Below, piece after piece: positions 1-6,658 of a DNA stretch of 23,376 bases. A model generated the notes under the pieces. It was not told the DNA's origin. It did not search any database and saw only the letters and a list, made by a program, of their open reading frames with translations. The position numbers and the translations under genes were made by a program. Within the stretch, counting starts at the first letter, position 1, and the number at the start of each line of letters is the position of its first letter. The stretch comes from a virus, in the IMG/VR virus record IMGVR_UViG_3300008116_000694, positions 1 through 23,376 of that record; one strand, given 5' to 3'.

Positions 1-8
1 TATAAATA
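1..8 (+). promoter_or_regulatory. T4-type late promoter
   Basis: The first eight bases are an exact TATAAATA, the T4 late-promoter box read by the phage gp55/gp33 sigma system. A GAGAGG ribosome site and an ATG follow within 33 bases, which is the usual late leader length. Anything upstream lies outside the window. Confidence 0.75.
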
Positions 9-32
9 CTCTTATTAAACCGAGAGGATTTC

Positions 33-446
33 ATGGCAAACATCACATTACGTTTAGTTAAAGGATCTAGTTTAACATATCAAGAGTTAGACGATAACAT
101 GTCCAACTTGAATAGTTTCAAGGTTGAGGGGCGGTCTGGGTCTTTGACCACAACCGCCACCACTGCCAATCAAGTTGTGGATACTGTGTCTGCCTCAACT
201 ATAAGAACCTTACGTTATATAATTCAGGCATCTAACTCTACTTTATCCAGTTATCATACCACCTCTGTGATGTTAATTCATGATGGAACGACTGTCTATC
301 TGACAGAATATGCCACAGTAATGACTGGCAATTCTTTAGCAACTTTTGATGCAGACATTTCAGGTGGCAACCTCAGGCTACTGGTCACACCTGCTAATGC
401 CAGCAGTACAGTATTTAAGTTTTCTGCCATGACAGTTGCCGTATAA
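33..446 (+). CDS. putative virion structural protein
   Basis: A 137-aa protein with no signal peptide or membrane segment. Its start is fixed by GAGAGG at 22-27. The N-terminus (ITLRLVKGSSLTYQELDDNM) resembles the short attachment segment of many phage fibre proteins, which carry an 'LTYxELDxNxxNL' motif. The rest is Ser/Thr-rich and predicted to be beta (TVSASTIRTLRYIIQAS, then VTPANASSTVFKF near the end), like a small tail or fibre accessory domain. It has its own late promoter at the window edge and is followed by another late promoter, so it can be expressed as a single unit. The virion role is inferred from N-terminus, promoter type and neighbours; I do not recognise a specific family. 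Confidence 0.6.
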   Translation: MANITLRLVKGSSLTYQELDDNMSNLNSFKVEGRSGSLTTTATTANQVVDTVSASTIRTLRYIIQASNSTLSSYHTTSVMLIHDGTTVYLTEYATVMTGNSLATFDADISGGNLRLLVTPANASSTVFKFSAMTVAV

Positions 447-450
447 TTAT

Positions 451-458
451 TATAAATA
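451..458 (+). promoter_or_regulatory. T4-type late promoter
   Basis: An exact TATAAATA lies in the 38-base gap between the genes ending at 446 and starting at 485. It should start a transcript near 464-466 covering the genes at 485, 820, 1099 and 2924 up to the terminator at 3126-3155. Confidence 0.8.
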
Positions 459-484
459 ATGGTGTCTCTCTTACCTATTCTCAT

Positions 485-820
485 ATGGCAACCATTAAAA
501 ATTTAGTCATAGACCAAGGATCAACATTCACAGTTTCCATTGTGATATTTGATCCTAATGGCAATGAGCTAGATTTAACGGATTACACCATTCGTGCACA
601 AATGCGTAAGAGTTATGGATCCAACTCGTACACAAGTTTTACTGCATCTAAAGGGGTGGATCCAACTAATGGTGAAATTACTATTTCATTAACTGCAACA
701 CAAACATCAGCTCTTCGTAGCGGTCGATATGTATATGACATAGAGATTGAAGATGACGAAGATGTTGTGACCCGAGTTCTGGAAGGCATCGTTACTGTCA
801 CGCCCGAGGTTACACGATAA
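485..820 (+). CDS. small beta-sandwich phage structural protein (BppU N-terminal-like)
   Basis: A 111-aa protein with the pattern 'DQGSTFTVSIVIFDPNGNELDLTDYTIRAQMRKSY' split over residues 10-44, ending in a strand-rich half with SGRYVYDIEIEDDED. An early 'xxQGxTF' motif, then 'xDLTxYxxRxQxR', then 'GxYxYDxEI' is what I know from small phage Ig-like or BppU N-terminal-like tail modules that bind a baseplate or fibre. No clear Shine-Dalgarno precedes the ATG: the leader after the late promoter is CT-rich. The stop overlaps the next start by one base (TAATG), so translation is probably coupled. The fold is inferred from the pattern, and the exact virion position is unknown. Confidence 0.6.
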   Translation: MATIKNLVIDQGSTFTVSIVIFDPNGNELDLTDYTIRAQMRKSYGSNSYTSFTASKGVDPTNGEITISLTATQTSALRSGRYVYDIEIEDDEDVVTRVLEGIVTVTPEVTR

Positions 821-1074
821 TGGCACTAGAAGTACAAGTCAATCGTCCAGGAAAAATTAGCTCAGTACAAGTAACAGGTCCCGGTGTTATCAACACCAGT
901 GTCAAAAAGGTGCAAATGCCTTTAGTGAAACTTGAAGAATTAGTGAATGTAGATGAAAATGTGAACGGCTTACAAGATGGTTATACTTTGGTTTATAATG
1001 CTTCGACACAAACATGGGTGACCCAACAAATAGAATCAGTTGGATTAGCAAACATAGATGGCGGAACTTACTAA
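820..1074 (+). CDS. small phage structural protein ending in IDGGTY
   Basis: An 84-aa protein whose start overlaps the previous stop (TAATG). A short beta-rich N-terminus (VNRPGKISSVQVTGPG) leads to 'NVNGLQDGYTLVYNASTQTW', a motif often seen in phage fibre and tail proteins as 'DGxxLxYNxxTxxWV'. The last residues are NIDGGTY, and the next protein, a 600-aa fibre, ends in HIDGGTY. A shared C-terminus in adjacent genes suggests a shared docking or capping element, or common ancestry of the ends. The structural role is inferred; there is no enzymatic signature. Confidence 0.6.
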   Translation: MALEVQVNRPGKISSVQVTGPGVINTSVKKVQMPLVKLEELVNVDENVNGLQDGYTLVYNASTQTWVTQQIESVGLANIDGGTY

Positions 1075-1098
1075 ATTTAAACCAAAGAGGTACTTTAC

Positions 1099-2901
1099 AT
1101 GGCAACACGTATTCAAATTAAGCGTTCTTCTGGCGCAACAGCACCAACAACAGGTCAATTACTAGAAGGTGAATTAGCCTACTCCCAAGACCGCACAGGT
1201 AACGGCGCAGGCGCTATATTATACATTGAATCAGTAGCATCTGATGGTTCAACAGCAGTTATTGATAAAGTCGGTGGTAAGTACTATACAGGAACTGTTG
1301 ACAGTTTCTTAACACCTGCCACATCATCAGTAGCTGACAAAGTTGTGTTACATGAAGCAACAGCAAACGGCACTAACAATGTGACAATCAAAGCACCAGA
1401 TACATTAGGTGCCAATGTCACATACACATTACCTGCCACATACGCCAATGACCAATATTTAAAGGTTGATGGTTCAGGTAATTTGTCATTTGCTGCCATC
1501 CCATCAGGCAGTTTCACAATTGCCGGTGACACAGGTACTGACACATTCACAACTGGTAATACATTAACCTTCACAGGTTCAGACGCAATTGATACAACAG
1601 TTACAGATGATGTTGTAACTATTGCTGCCAAAGATGCGACAGACACACAAAAGGGTGTGGCATCTTTCAATAGTACCAACTTCACTGTAACAACAGGCGC
1701 AGTTGCCATCAACAGTGTTGAAGCATCAAAGGTTGATATCACAGGTGCAACAGCTCTTGATCCATTAGCTGGCGATGACTCATTCCTAGTCTATGATTTG
1801 TCAGCAACAGCTAACAAGAAAATCACAGCAGAAAATGTTGCTGATTACATCTATGCCGGCGTTTCAGGTGCTATCACCATCTCAGAAGCCGGTGTTGCCT
1901 CAATGGCAGCCAATTCTGTGGCACTTGGCGCAGATACAACAGGTAACTATGTTGCCACAGTAGCAGGCACAGCCAATCAAATCTCAGTCACAGGTTCTGG
2001 TTCAGAAACGGCAGCCGTTACAATTGCCTTAACCAACGATGTTGCTTTAGTTGGTGATTTAACAGTTGGCGGTAACGACATCAAAATGTCAGGTGGCACA
2101 ACAGCATTAACATTCTCTGGTTCAGGTGATGTTGAAGTTGCTGGTGATTTACAAGTCACAGGCAATGACATCAAGATGGCTGCTGGCACAACAGCATTAT
2201 CATTCTCTGGTACAGGTGATGTTAAGACTAACGGCGATTTAATTGTTGGTGGTCAAGACATCAAGTCCAGTAACGGCACAACAGCATTAACATTATCCGA
2301 CACATCAGGAAACGTAGCTGTTGCTGGTGATTTACAAGTTTCGGGTAATGATATCAAGTCCTCTTCTGGTACAACTGCCATCACACTTGATGGTGCCAAC
2401 GTAACTGTGGCTGGTAACTTGACAATTAACGGTACATCAACTATTGTTAACTCAACAACTGTTACAGTAGATGACTCATTGCTCAAGTTAGGCGACGGCA
2501 ACACAGCCAACTCCATTGACGTAGGTGTCTATGGTGAATATGACACAGGTACAACTGCCAAGTATGCTGGTTGGTTCCGTGATGCTTCAGACAGCAACAT
2601 CTTCAAGTTGTTCGTGGGTCTTGAAGTAGAACCAGGTACAACTGTTAATACAGCTGGAACAGGCTACACAGTTGGTACACTTCTTGCCAACATCACAGGC
2701 GGAACAGTTTCAGGATTGTCAGCCGACATCGGCGTAGCAGACGGTGGTACAGGTGCTAGCTCATTCACAACAAACGGTGTCTTGTATGGCAACAACACAA
2801 GTGCTTTACAAGTAACATCAGCAGGTACAGATGGACAAGTATTACAAGCCAACTCATCAGGTGTGCCAATCTTCGCACACATTGACGGTGGTACATATTA
2901 A
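1099..2901 (+). CDS. long tail-fibre-like structural protein with tandem beta repeats
   Basis: A 600-aa protein started by AGAGG at 1086-1090. The N-terminus (MATRIQIKRSSGATAP, then GQLLEGELAYSQD) is the domain I associate with the Mtd-like N-terminal module of phage fibres, which attaches the fibre to the particle. The middle is low-complexity Thr/Ser/Gly/Ala beta structure. Residues about 319-438 hold four tandem units of roughly 30 aa built on 'GDLxVxGxDIKxxxGTTAL', typical of elongated trimeric fibres. A 'NSTTVTVDDSLLKLGDGN' block follows, then a more globular part ('YAGWFRDASDSNIFKLFVG', residues about 490-515) and the motif 'GVADGGTGASSFTTNGVLYG', both common in marine phage fibres. It ends in IDGGTY. 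It probably forms a homotrimeric fibre under late control. Its exact attachment site is unknown. Confidence 0.8.
   Translation: MATRIQIKRSSGATAPTTGQLLEGELAYSQDRTGNGAGAILYIESVASDGSTAVIDKVGGKYYTGTVDSFLTPATSSVADKVVLHEATANGTNNVTIKAPDTLGANVTYTLPATYANDQYLKVDGSGNLSFAAIPSGSFTIAGDTGTDTFTTGNTLTFTGSDAIDTTVTDDVVTIAAKDATDTQKGVASFNSTNFTVTTGAVAINSVEASKVDITGATALDPLAGDDSFLVYDLSATANKKITAENVADYIYAGVSGAITISEAGVASMAANSVALGADTTGNYVATVAGTANQISVTGSGSETAAVTIALTNDVALVGDLTVGGNDIKMSGGTTALTFSGSGDVEVAGDLQVTGNDIKMAAGTTALSFSGTGDVKTNGDLIVGGQDIKSSNGTTALTLSDTSGNVAVAGDLQVSGNDIKSSSGTTAITLDGANVTVAGNLTINGTSTIVNSTTVTVDDSLLKLGDGNTANSIDVGVYGEYDTGTTAKYAGWFRDASDSNIFKLFVGLEVEPGTTVNTAGTGYTVGTLLANITGGTVSGLSADIGVADGGTGASSFTTNGVLYGNNTSALQVTSAGTDGQVLQANSSGVPIFAHIDGGTY
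2053..2412 (+). repeat. four tandem ~90-bp coding repeats in the fibre gene
   Basis: Units begin with the 'Gly-Asp-Leu' codons at 2053, 2143, 2233 and 2326, with a degenerate fifth start (Gly-Asn-Leu) at 2413. Spacing is 90, 90, 93 and 87 bp. Each encodes 'GDLxVxGxDIKxxxGTTALxxS'. This is a fibre-shaft repeat that could change in number by slippage or recombination. Confidence 0.8.
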
Positions 2902-2923
2902 TCATTAATCGGAGTAACATATT

Positions 2924-3127
2924 ATGGATCAACAAGCATTTATCAACGAGTATATTCAACAATTAGCTAATCAATGCAAGAACTTCTTGATGGAAAAAAC
3001 CATGTTGGGTGTTCAACACGCCATGGCAGTAAAACAAGTAGAAGAACAAACAAAGCGAATTGAAGAATTACAACGACAAGTAGATGATTTGAATCGACAA
3101 TTGACTGAACTTCGTCAAGACGTATAA
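2924..3127 (+). CDS. small coiled-coil protein
   Basis: A 67-aa protein with a good ribosome site (GGAG at 2911-2914). From about residue 30 to 65 it is a clear heptad-patterned coiled coil rich in Glu, Gln, Arg and Leu ('VEEQTKRIEELQRQVDDLNR'). The N-terminal 30 residues are also helical. There is no signal or membrane segment. Short coiled-coil proteins of this kind are common in T4-like late regions as chaperones, trimerisation elements or minor virion components; which applies here cannot be read from sequence. It is the last gene of the left-hand late unit, with its stop touching the terminator's A-tract. Confidence 0.65.
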   Translation: MDQQAFINEYIQQLANQCKNFLMEKTMLGVQHAMAVKQVEEQTKRIEELQRQVDDLNRQLTELRQDV

Positions 3128-3155
3128 AAAAAGAGCGCCGAAAGGCGCTCTTTTT
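3126..3155. terminator. bidirectional intrinsic terminator
   Basis: A perfect 7-bp stem GAGCGCC (3133-3139) / GGCGCTC (3144-3150) with a GAAA loop, flanked by A7 on the left and T5 on the right. It therefore works on both strands. It lies between convergent genes: the + strand coiled-coil gene ending at 3127 and the - strand methyltransferase ending at 3154. Confidence 0.92.
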
Positions 3156-3864
3156 ATTTCTTTATTAGACTCATAATATCTGGTCGAGATTTGTGAACTG
3201 CAATATAATCTGGACCATGAAAATCTTCATCCCAAAGATGATATTCTTTGAATTCAATTCCGTCCGGTGATATCTTACCCCAGACATATCCGAGAGGATT
3301 CAACATTTTATAAAAATCAATCAAGAGATTCTTTGTTAGCACATTCATGAAACTATATTCAAATTGAATAAGGGCAACATGTCCTTTATTTAAGATATTT
3401 TCAAACCCCTGGAGTACTTCATATTCATGTCCTTCAGTATCTATTTTTAAATAATCCACATAACCAATATCATGCATTTTCAAGTAGACATCACCCGGTA
3501 ATACTACACCAGTTGTCCACACAGAATCATCATGTCGAATATCTGAAATGGTTGTTGTAACTCTATCATTATGTGGTACATACTTTACTGGAATCTCTCT
3601 GAAACTATTTGATAATCCAAAGTTGTTGGGAACCATTTTATCATCTAACGTTTGTTCTTGTAACATATGACGATATGTTCGAGTACTTATTTCAAACATA
3701 TGAATGTGTGCATTATGATGAAATGAACGCGCCATTTGTGTCCAATACCCCCGATTACATCCTACATCTAGAATGGTGTTAAATCCTATAGGAATCAATT
3801 TTTCAAGAAGTTGATATTCTCCATGTGTTTGGAATTCTTCAATTGCATTATATTCTGGTAACAT
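3154..3864 (-). CDS. FkbM-family SAM-dependent methyltransferase
   Basis: A 236-aa protein, a usual length for this family. Residues 32-40 (LDVGCNRGY) are the SAM-binding motif I, and FEIS at 57-60 fits the acidic residue that ends the second strand and contacts the SAM ribose. Residues 137-154 (DYLKIDTEGHEYEVLQGF) are the diagnostic FkbM motif. FkbM enzymes O-methylate small molecules or sugars, often in polysaccharide or glycan clusters. Its start overlaps the stop of the upstream glycosyltransferase by one base (TAATG), so the two are translationally coupled and probably act on the same glycan. The substrate is not known. Transcription should come from the - strand promoter at 6566-6594 and end at 3126-3155. 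Confidence 0.88.
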   Translation of the reverse strand: MLPEYNAIEEFQTHGEYQLLEKLIPIGFNTILDVGCNRGYWTQMARSFHHNAHIHMFEISTRTYRHMLQEQTLDDKMVPNNFGLSNSFREIPVKYVPHNDRVTTTISDIRHDDSVWTTGVVLPGDVYLKMHDIGYVDYLKIDTEGHEYEVLQGFENILNKGHVALIQFEYSFMNVLTKNLLIDFYKMLNPLGYVWGKISPDGIEFKEYHLWDEDFHGPDYIAVHKSRPDIMSLIKK

Positions 3865-6539
3865 TACAAAGCCCCTTTAGGATAAAATTCAGTTTTTCCA
3901 ACATGTCTGCAAATGATACTGGTATCAACAAAAATTTTAGCACCCACTTCTTGTGCCCGGCGACAAAAATATACATCTTCTGATATAGTGTTGGCATGAT
4001 TTAAAGCCGATGTATATACAAATTGTGGATAACCAATTTTTCTTATAACATCAGATTTAACAAGTACACAACCAAAACCGCACCCATCAATTTCTTGTAA
4101 CCCCTTGTTAGATAATAAACTTGTAATGAACACATTCGATACGCCGCCCTGTGCATTCTTTCTATAAATCTCAGGAATTTCTACACCATCTTTTCTTTGA
4201 ATATACACACCTGACACCATGTCCACGTTGTGGGACAGCAATTTTACTAAAGTGTCTTGTGGCAAAACAATATCACTGTCTACAGAAAACAGATAATCAA
4301 ATCGTTCTGCCCAATTGGCAATTAAATTACGTATCTGGTCAATTTGATACCCGAAGAAATATTGGAATGTTATTTCCACATCATCAGGAACATCTAAATC
4401 ATAGATGCTTTTAAAAGTTTCAGGCTCAACATATTTGTTGGTAGGAATAGCCAACAGAATTTTTTTCTTTTTCATGTCTTGTCTATTTCGAATGAATTTG
4501 CTCGTTCTGTCTTGTTCTAAACCATTCACTTTATAATCGTTTAAAGGATTGATATCATTATAAGAGTACACAATTTTTTGTAGTGCTTTCACCTTCTTAG
4601 GATCAGCTTGTTCTAAAATGGAATAGAACGTGGCATTATCTCCGCCAGCTCGGAACCAGTTCCCAGCGTCATCTTGAAACTCGGTTAATGGGATATTGTT
4701 AACCAAATATTTTTTGAATGTTCGTAAATGAGTATAAGGAATAGCCCAAGCAAAATGATGTTGTCGGTATGTTTTAGTTTCTTTTACATGTTCTGGGTAT
4801 TCTTGAGCTATTAAAGGAATATCATCCGCTTGTGACCACATACTTCCATATGTGAATTCAGTTGATCCATCGTACAGGGTATTGTAATAATGAAAGATGT
4901 TATTGTCAGGAATTAAACAATCATCACCATCAAGTAGCATGATGATATCATCATCAGATGCCTTCAGGAATCCCATGACTTGATTATGTACAGCACCCAT
5001 ATTCTGTTCATTATTAATTACAATGAATTTCTTTCGTAAGGCTTCAGGAAACAGCTCTAATGTTTCTTGTACTATTTTCAAGGAGTTATCCGTAGATGCA
5101 TCATTGATAAGTACCATTTGATAATTATCATAATCCTGTGACGCCACCGACAATATGCATTTTCTAATATATTCTTCGGCATTATAAAATGGTGCAATTA
5201 CAGTTATAGGTTGTTGCGGGTATGACCGAACAACATTCCATTCTTCTGAATTACTAAATCTCCGTTGAAACACTTCATGTACTTTTTGATTGATACGAGA
5301 CACTTTACGGTACTCATCAACAGAAAGATACATATTTAACTTTTTGTAGATATGCTGTTTCCATTGTAGAGCCACGGTATCCCAACCAGCAATATCATGA
5401 ACGATATTGCAGTAATGCATCTTTTGTTGATGAACATACTTGTTGTAGTAGGCATCACAAGTTAATTCAACAAATTTTTCCACTTGGTTCATTTTATCTA
5501 TAGATGGAAATAATCCATTAGGTTCAATAGCATAATCCATTTTATAGCATGCCAAGTCTAACGCAGTTTCTTCTAAAGCCCCAAATCGTGTTGTAATGAT
5601 GGGTGTGTTATACAGTAACGATTCTAAACTTGAAATGCCAAATGTTTCAGGGAACGCGCCCGGGAAAATCATGAAAGATGCTTTAGCTAGGTGATGTGCA
5701 ATTTCTGGCTGAGGAATTACACCAGTAAACGTAACATCTAAAGTCTTGAAATCATCACGTTCAGTCAATTCATGAAATTTTATTTCTTGTTCATCTGGTG
5801 GAGCTCCGTCACGGAATCTATAGTAACCTCCAATGATAGTTAGCTTGGCTTGTGGAATTTTCGTTTTCACTTTAGGCCAAACATGTTCCAATAATGGTAA
5901 CATGCCTTTTGTTATAGAGGCATTGTAAATGAACAAGTTGGGATCTTTTTGTGTAATGTTAACTTCAGGAATCCATTTCTTTGCCCCGTTTCGAGTCATG
6001 AAAATTTTATTTTTCAACACTTCAAAATTTCTTTTGCGCCCGTGGTCACAGTTTGAAACATATGTGGTATGAAAATCCGACAATGTGAAAATTTCATCAA
6101 TATATTTCTGAGTGACTAGTTCTTCAACTAAGTGATCCCCAGAACAAAAAGTGTCGTGCAGCCAAAGAACTTTATATTTTGCACTTTGTTGTAGTTGGGT
6201 GAATACATTTGTGGGATAGGATTTCCCTATCATGTTATTGTTTTCCCAATGTTCTCCTGAAAGGAATGGAACCACTGACCGAGAGCCAATCATTACATCA
6301 CAGGTATAATTGTTGGGATGATGTAACTTTTGAAGGTTCACATATTCCACACCATCATATATCCCTTCTTTGGCACGACTGTCATCACAATGGTTAAAGA
6401 CAGTCACTTGAAATCCTAGTTCTTGAAGTTCTTTCGCCATGTAAATAATGGCTGATTCTGACCCGCCAAGACCATATTTTTCAATAGTAGTAGCGTCATA
6501 TGTTAGCCCAATAACATCAATTATAGCAATTTTTATCAT
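3864..6539 (-). CDS. three-domain glycosyltransferase (GT-B + GT2 + GT-A)
   Basis: An 891-aa cytoplasmic enzyme with no membrane segments. Residues 1-400 look like a GT4-type GT-B fold: an N-terminal 'GLGGSESAIIYMAKEL' (23-38) and the donor-site region FPGAFPETFGISSLESLLY (292-310). Residues 445-660 are a GT2-type GT-A domain: VIAPFYNAEEYI (447-458), VLINDASTDNS (476-486) and the metal-binding DGDD (537-540). Residues 692-885 are a second, different GT-A domain with DSD (754-756), a GCGFGCVLVK loop (819-828), EDVYF (854-858) and RHVG (878-881). This last domain is clearly related to the stand-alone enzyme at 20069-20776. Three putative catalytic centres in one chain suggest stepwise assembly of a short glycan. 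The start is set by GAGG at 6546-6549. Acceptor and donors are unknown. Confidence 0.85.
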   Translation of the reverse strand: MIKIAIIDVIGLTYDATTIEKYGLGGSESAIIYMAKELQELGFQVTVFNHCDDSRAKEGIYDGVEYVNLQKLHHPNNYTCDVMIGSRSVVPFLSGEHWENNNMIGKSYPTNVFTQLQQSAKYKVLWLHDTFCSGDHLVEELVTQKYIDEIFTLSDFHTTYVSNCDHGRKRNFEVLKNKIFMTRNGAKKWIPEVNITQKDPNLFIYNASITKGMLPLLEHVWPKVKTKIPQAKLTIIGGYYRFRDGAPPDEQEIKFHELTERDDFKTLDVTFTGVIPQPEIAHHLAKASFMIFPGAFPETFGISSLESLLYNTPIITTRFGALEETALDLACYKMDYAIEPNGLFPSIDKMNQVEKFVELTCDAYYNKYVHQQKMHYCNIVHDIAGWDTVALQWKQHIYKKLNMYLSVDEYRKVSRINQKVHEVFQRRFSNSEEWNVVRSYPQQPITVIAPFYNAEEYIRKCILSVASQDYDNYQMVLINDASTDNSLKIVQETLELFPEALRKKFIVINNEQNMGAVHNQVMGFLKASDDDIIMLLDGDDCLIPDNNIFHYYNTLYDGSTEFTYGSMWSQADDIPLIAQEYPEHVKETKTYRQHHFAWAIPYTHLRTFKKYLVNNIPLTEFQDDAGNWFRAGGDNATFYSILEQADPKKVKALQKIVYSYNDINPLNDYKVNGLEQDRTSKFIRNRQDMKKKKILLAIPTNKYVEPETFKSIYDLDVPDDVEITFQYFFGYQIDQIRNLIANWAERFDYLFSVDSDIVLPQDTLVKLLSHNVDMVSGVYIQRKDGVEIPEIYRKNAQGGVSNVFITSLLSNKGLQEIDGCGFGCVLVKSDVIRKIGYPQFVYTSALNHANTISEDVYFCRRAQEVGAKIFVDTSIICRHVGKTEFYPKGAL

Positions 6540-6561
6540 GGATTACCTCAAATAGAAATCA

Positions 6562-6569
6562 TATAAATA
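6562..6569 (+). promoter_or_regulatory. T4-type late promoter (+ strand)
   Basis: An exact TATAAATA on the + strand, 90 bases before the collagen-like fibre start. It shares four bases (6566-6569) with the -10 box of the opposing - strand promoter, so the two cannot be occupied at once. The variant box at 6603-6610 could also serve the fibre gene. Confidence 0.6.
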
Positions 6570-6594
6570 TAGTATTATATATCTCATTTGTCAA
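6566..6594 (-). promoter_or_regulatory. sigma70-type promoter for the glycosyltransferase/FkbM cassette
   Basis: Read on the - strand, a perfect -35 box TTGACA (6594-6589), a 17-base spacer and a -10 box TATATT (6571-6566; one mismatch to TATAAT). The predicted start near 6559 gives a leader of about 20 bases containing the GAGG ribosome site. It differs in type from the late boxes of the neighbouring structural genes, so early or host-polymerase expression is expected. Confidence 0.75.
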
Positions 6595-6602
6595 GAGAAA
6601 CA

Positions 6603-6610
6603 GATAAATA
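6603..6610 (+). promoter_or_regulatory. late promoter variant GATAAATA
   Basis: GATAAATA differs from the T4 late box only at the first base; NATAAATA variants are known in T4-like cyanophages. It lies 49 bases before the fibre ATG and just outside the opposing -35 box, so it may be the working late promoter for the fibre gene. Confidence 0.5.
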
Positions 6611-6629
6611 GTGAACAACATATACCCCT

Positions 6630-6648
6630 CTGCTATATAGCAGCTTTT
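6630..6648 (+). other. leader palindrome before the fibre ribosome site
   Basis: Bases 6630-6643 form a perfect 14-base palindrome (CTGCTATATAGCAG), able to make a short hairpin followed by CTTTT and then the GAGGAG ribosome site at 6649-6654. It is too weak to call a terminator. It may be an mRNA leader structure or a protein-binding site. Confidence 0.35.
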
Positions 6649-6658
6649 GAGGAGCCAA

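Noticed and set aside
6571-6594. Alternative - strand -10 box TATAAT nearer the TTGACA
   Set aside because: A TATAAT on the - strand exists at about 6579-6574, but it is only 9 bases from the -35 box; the 17-base spacing to TATATT is right.
6647-6658. TTG start four codons before the ATG of the collagen-like fibre
   Set aside because: The TTG overlaps the GAGGAG ribosome site itself; ATG 6659 has correct spacing and the standard MANYIRLKRS fibre start.
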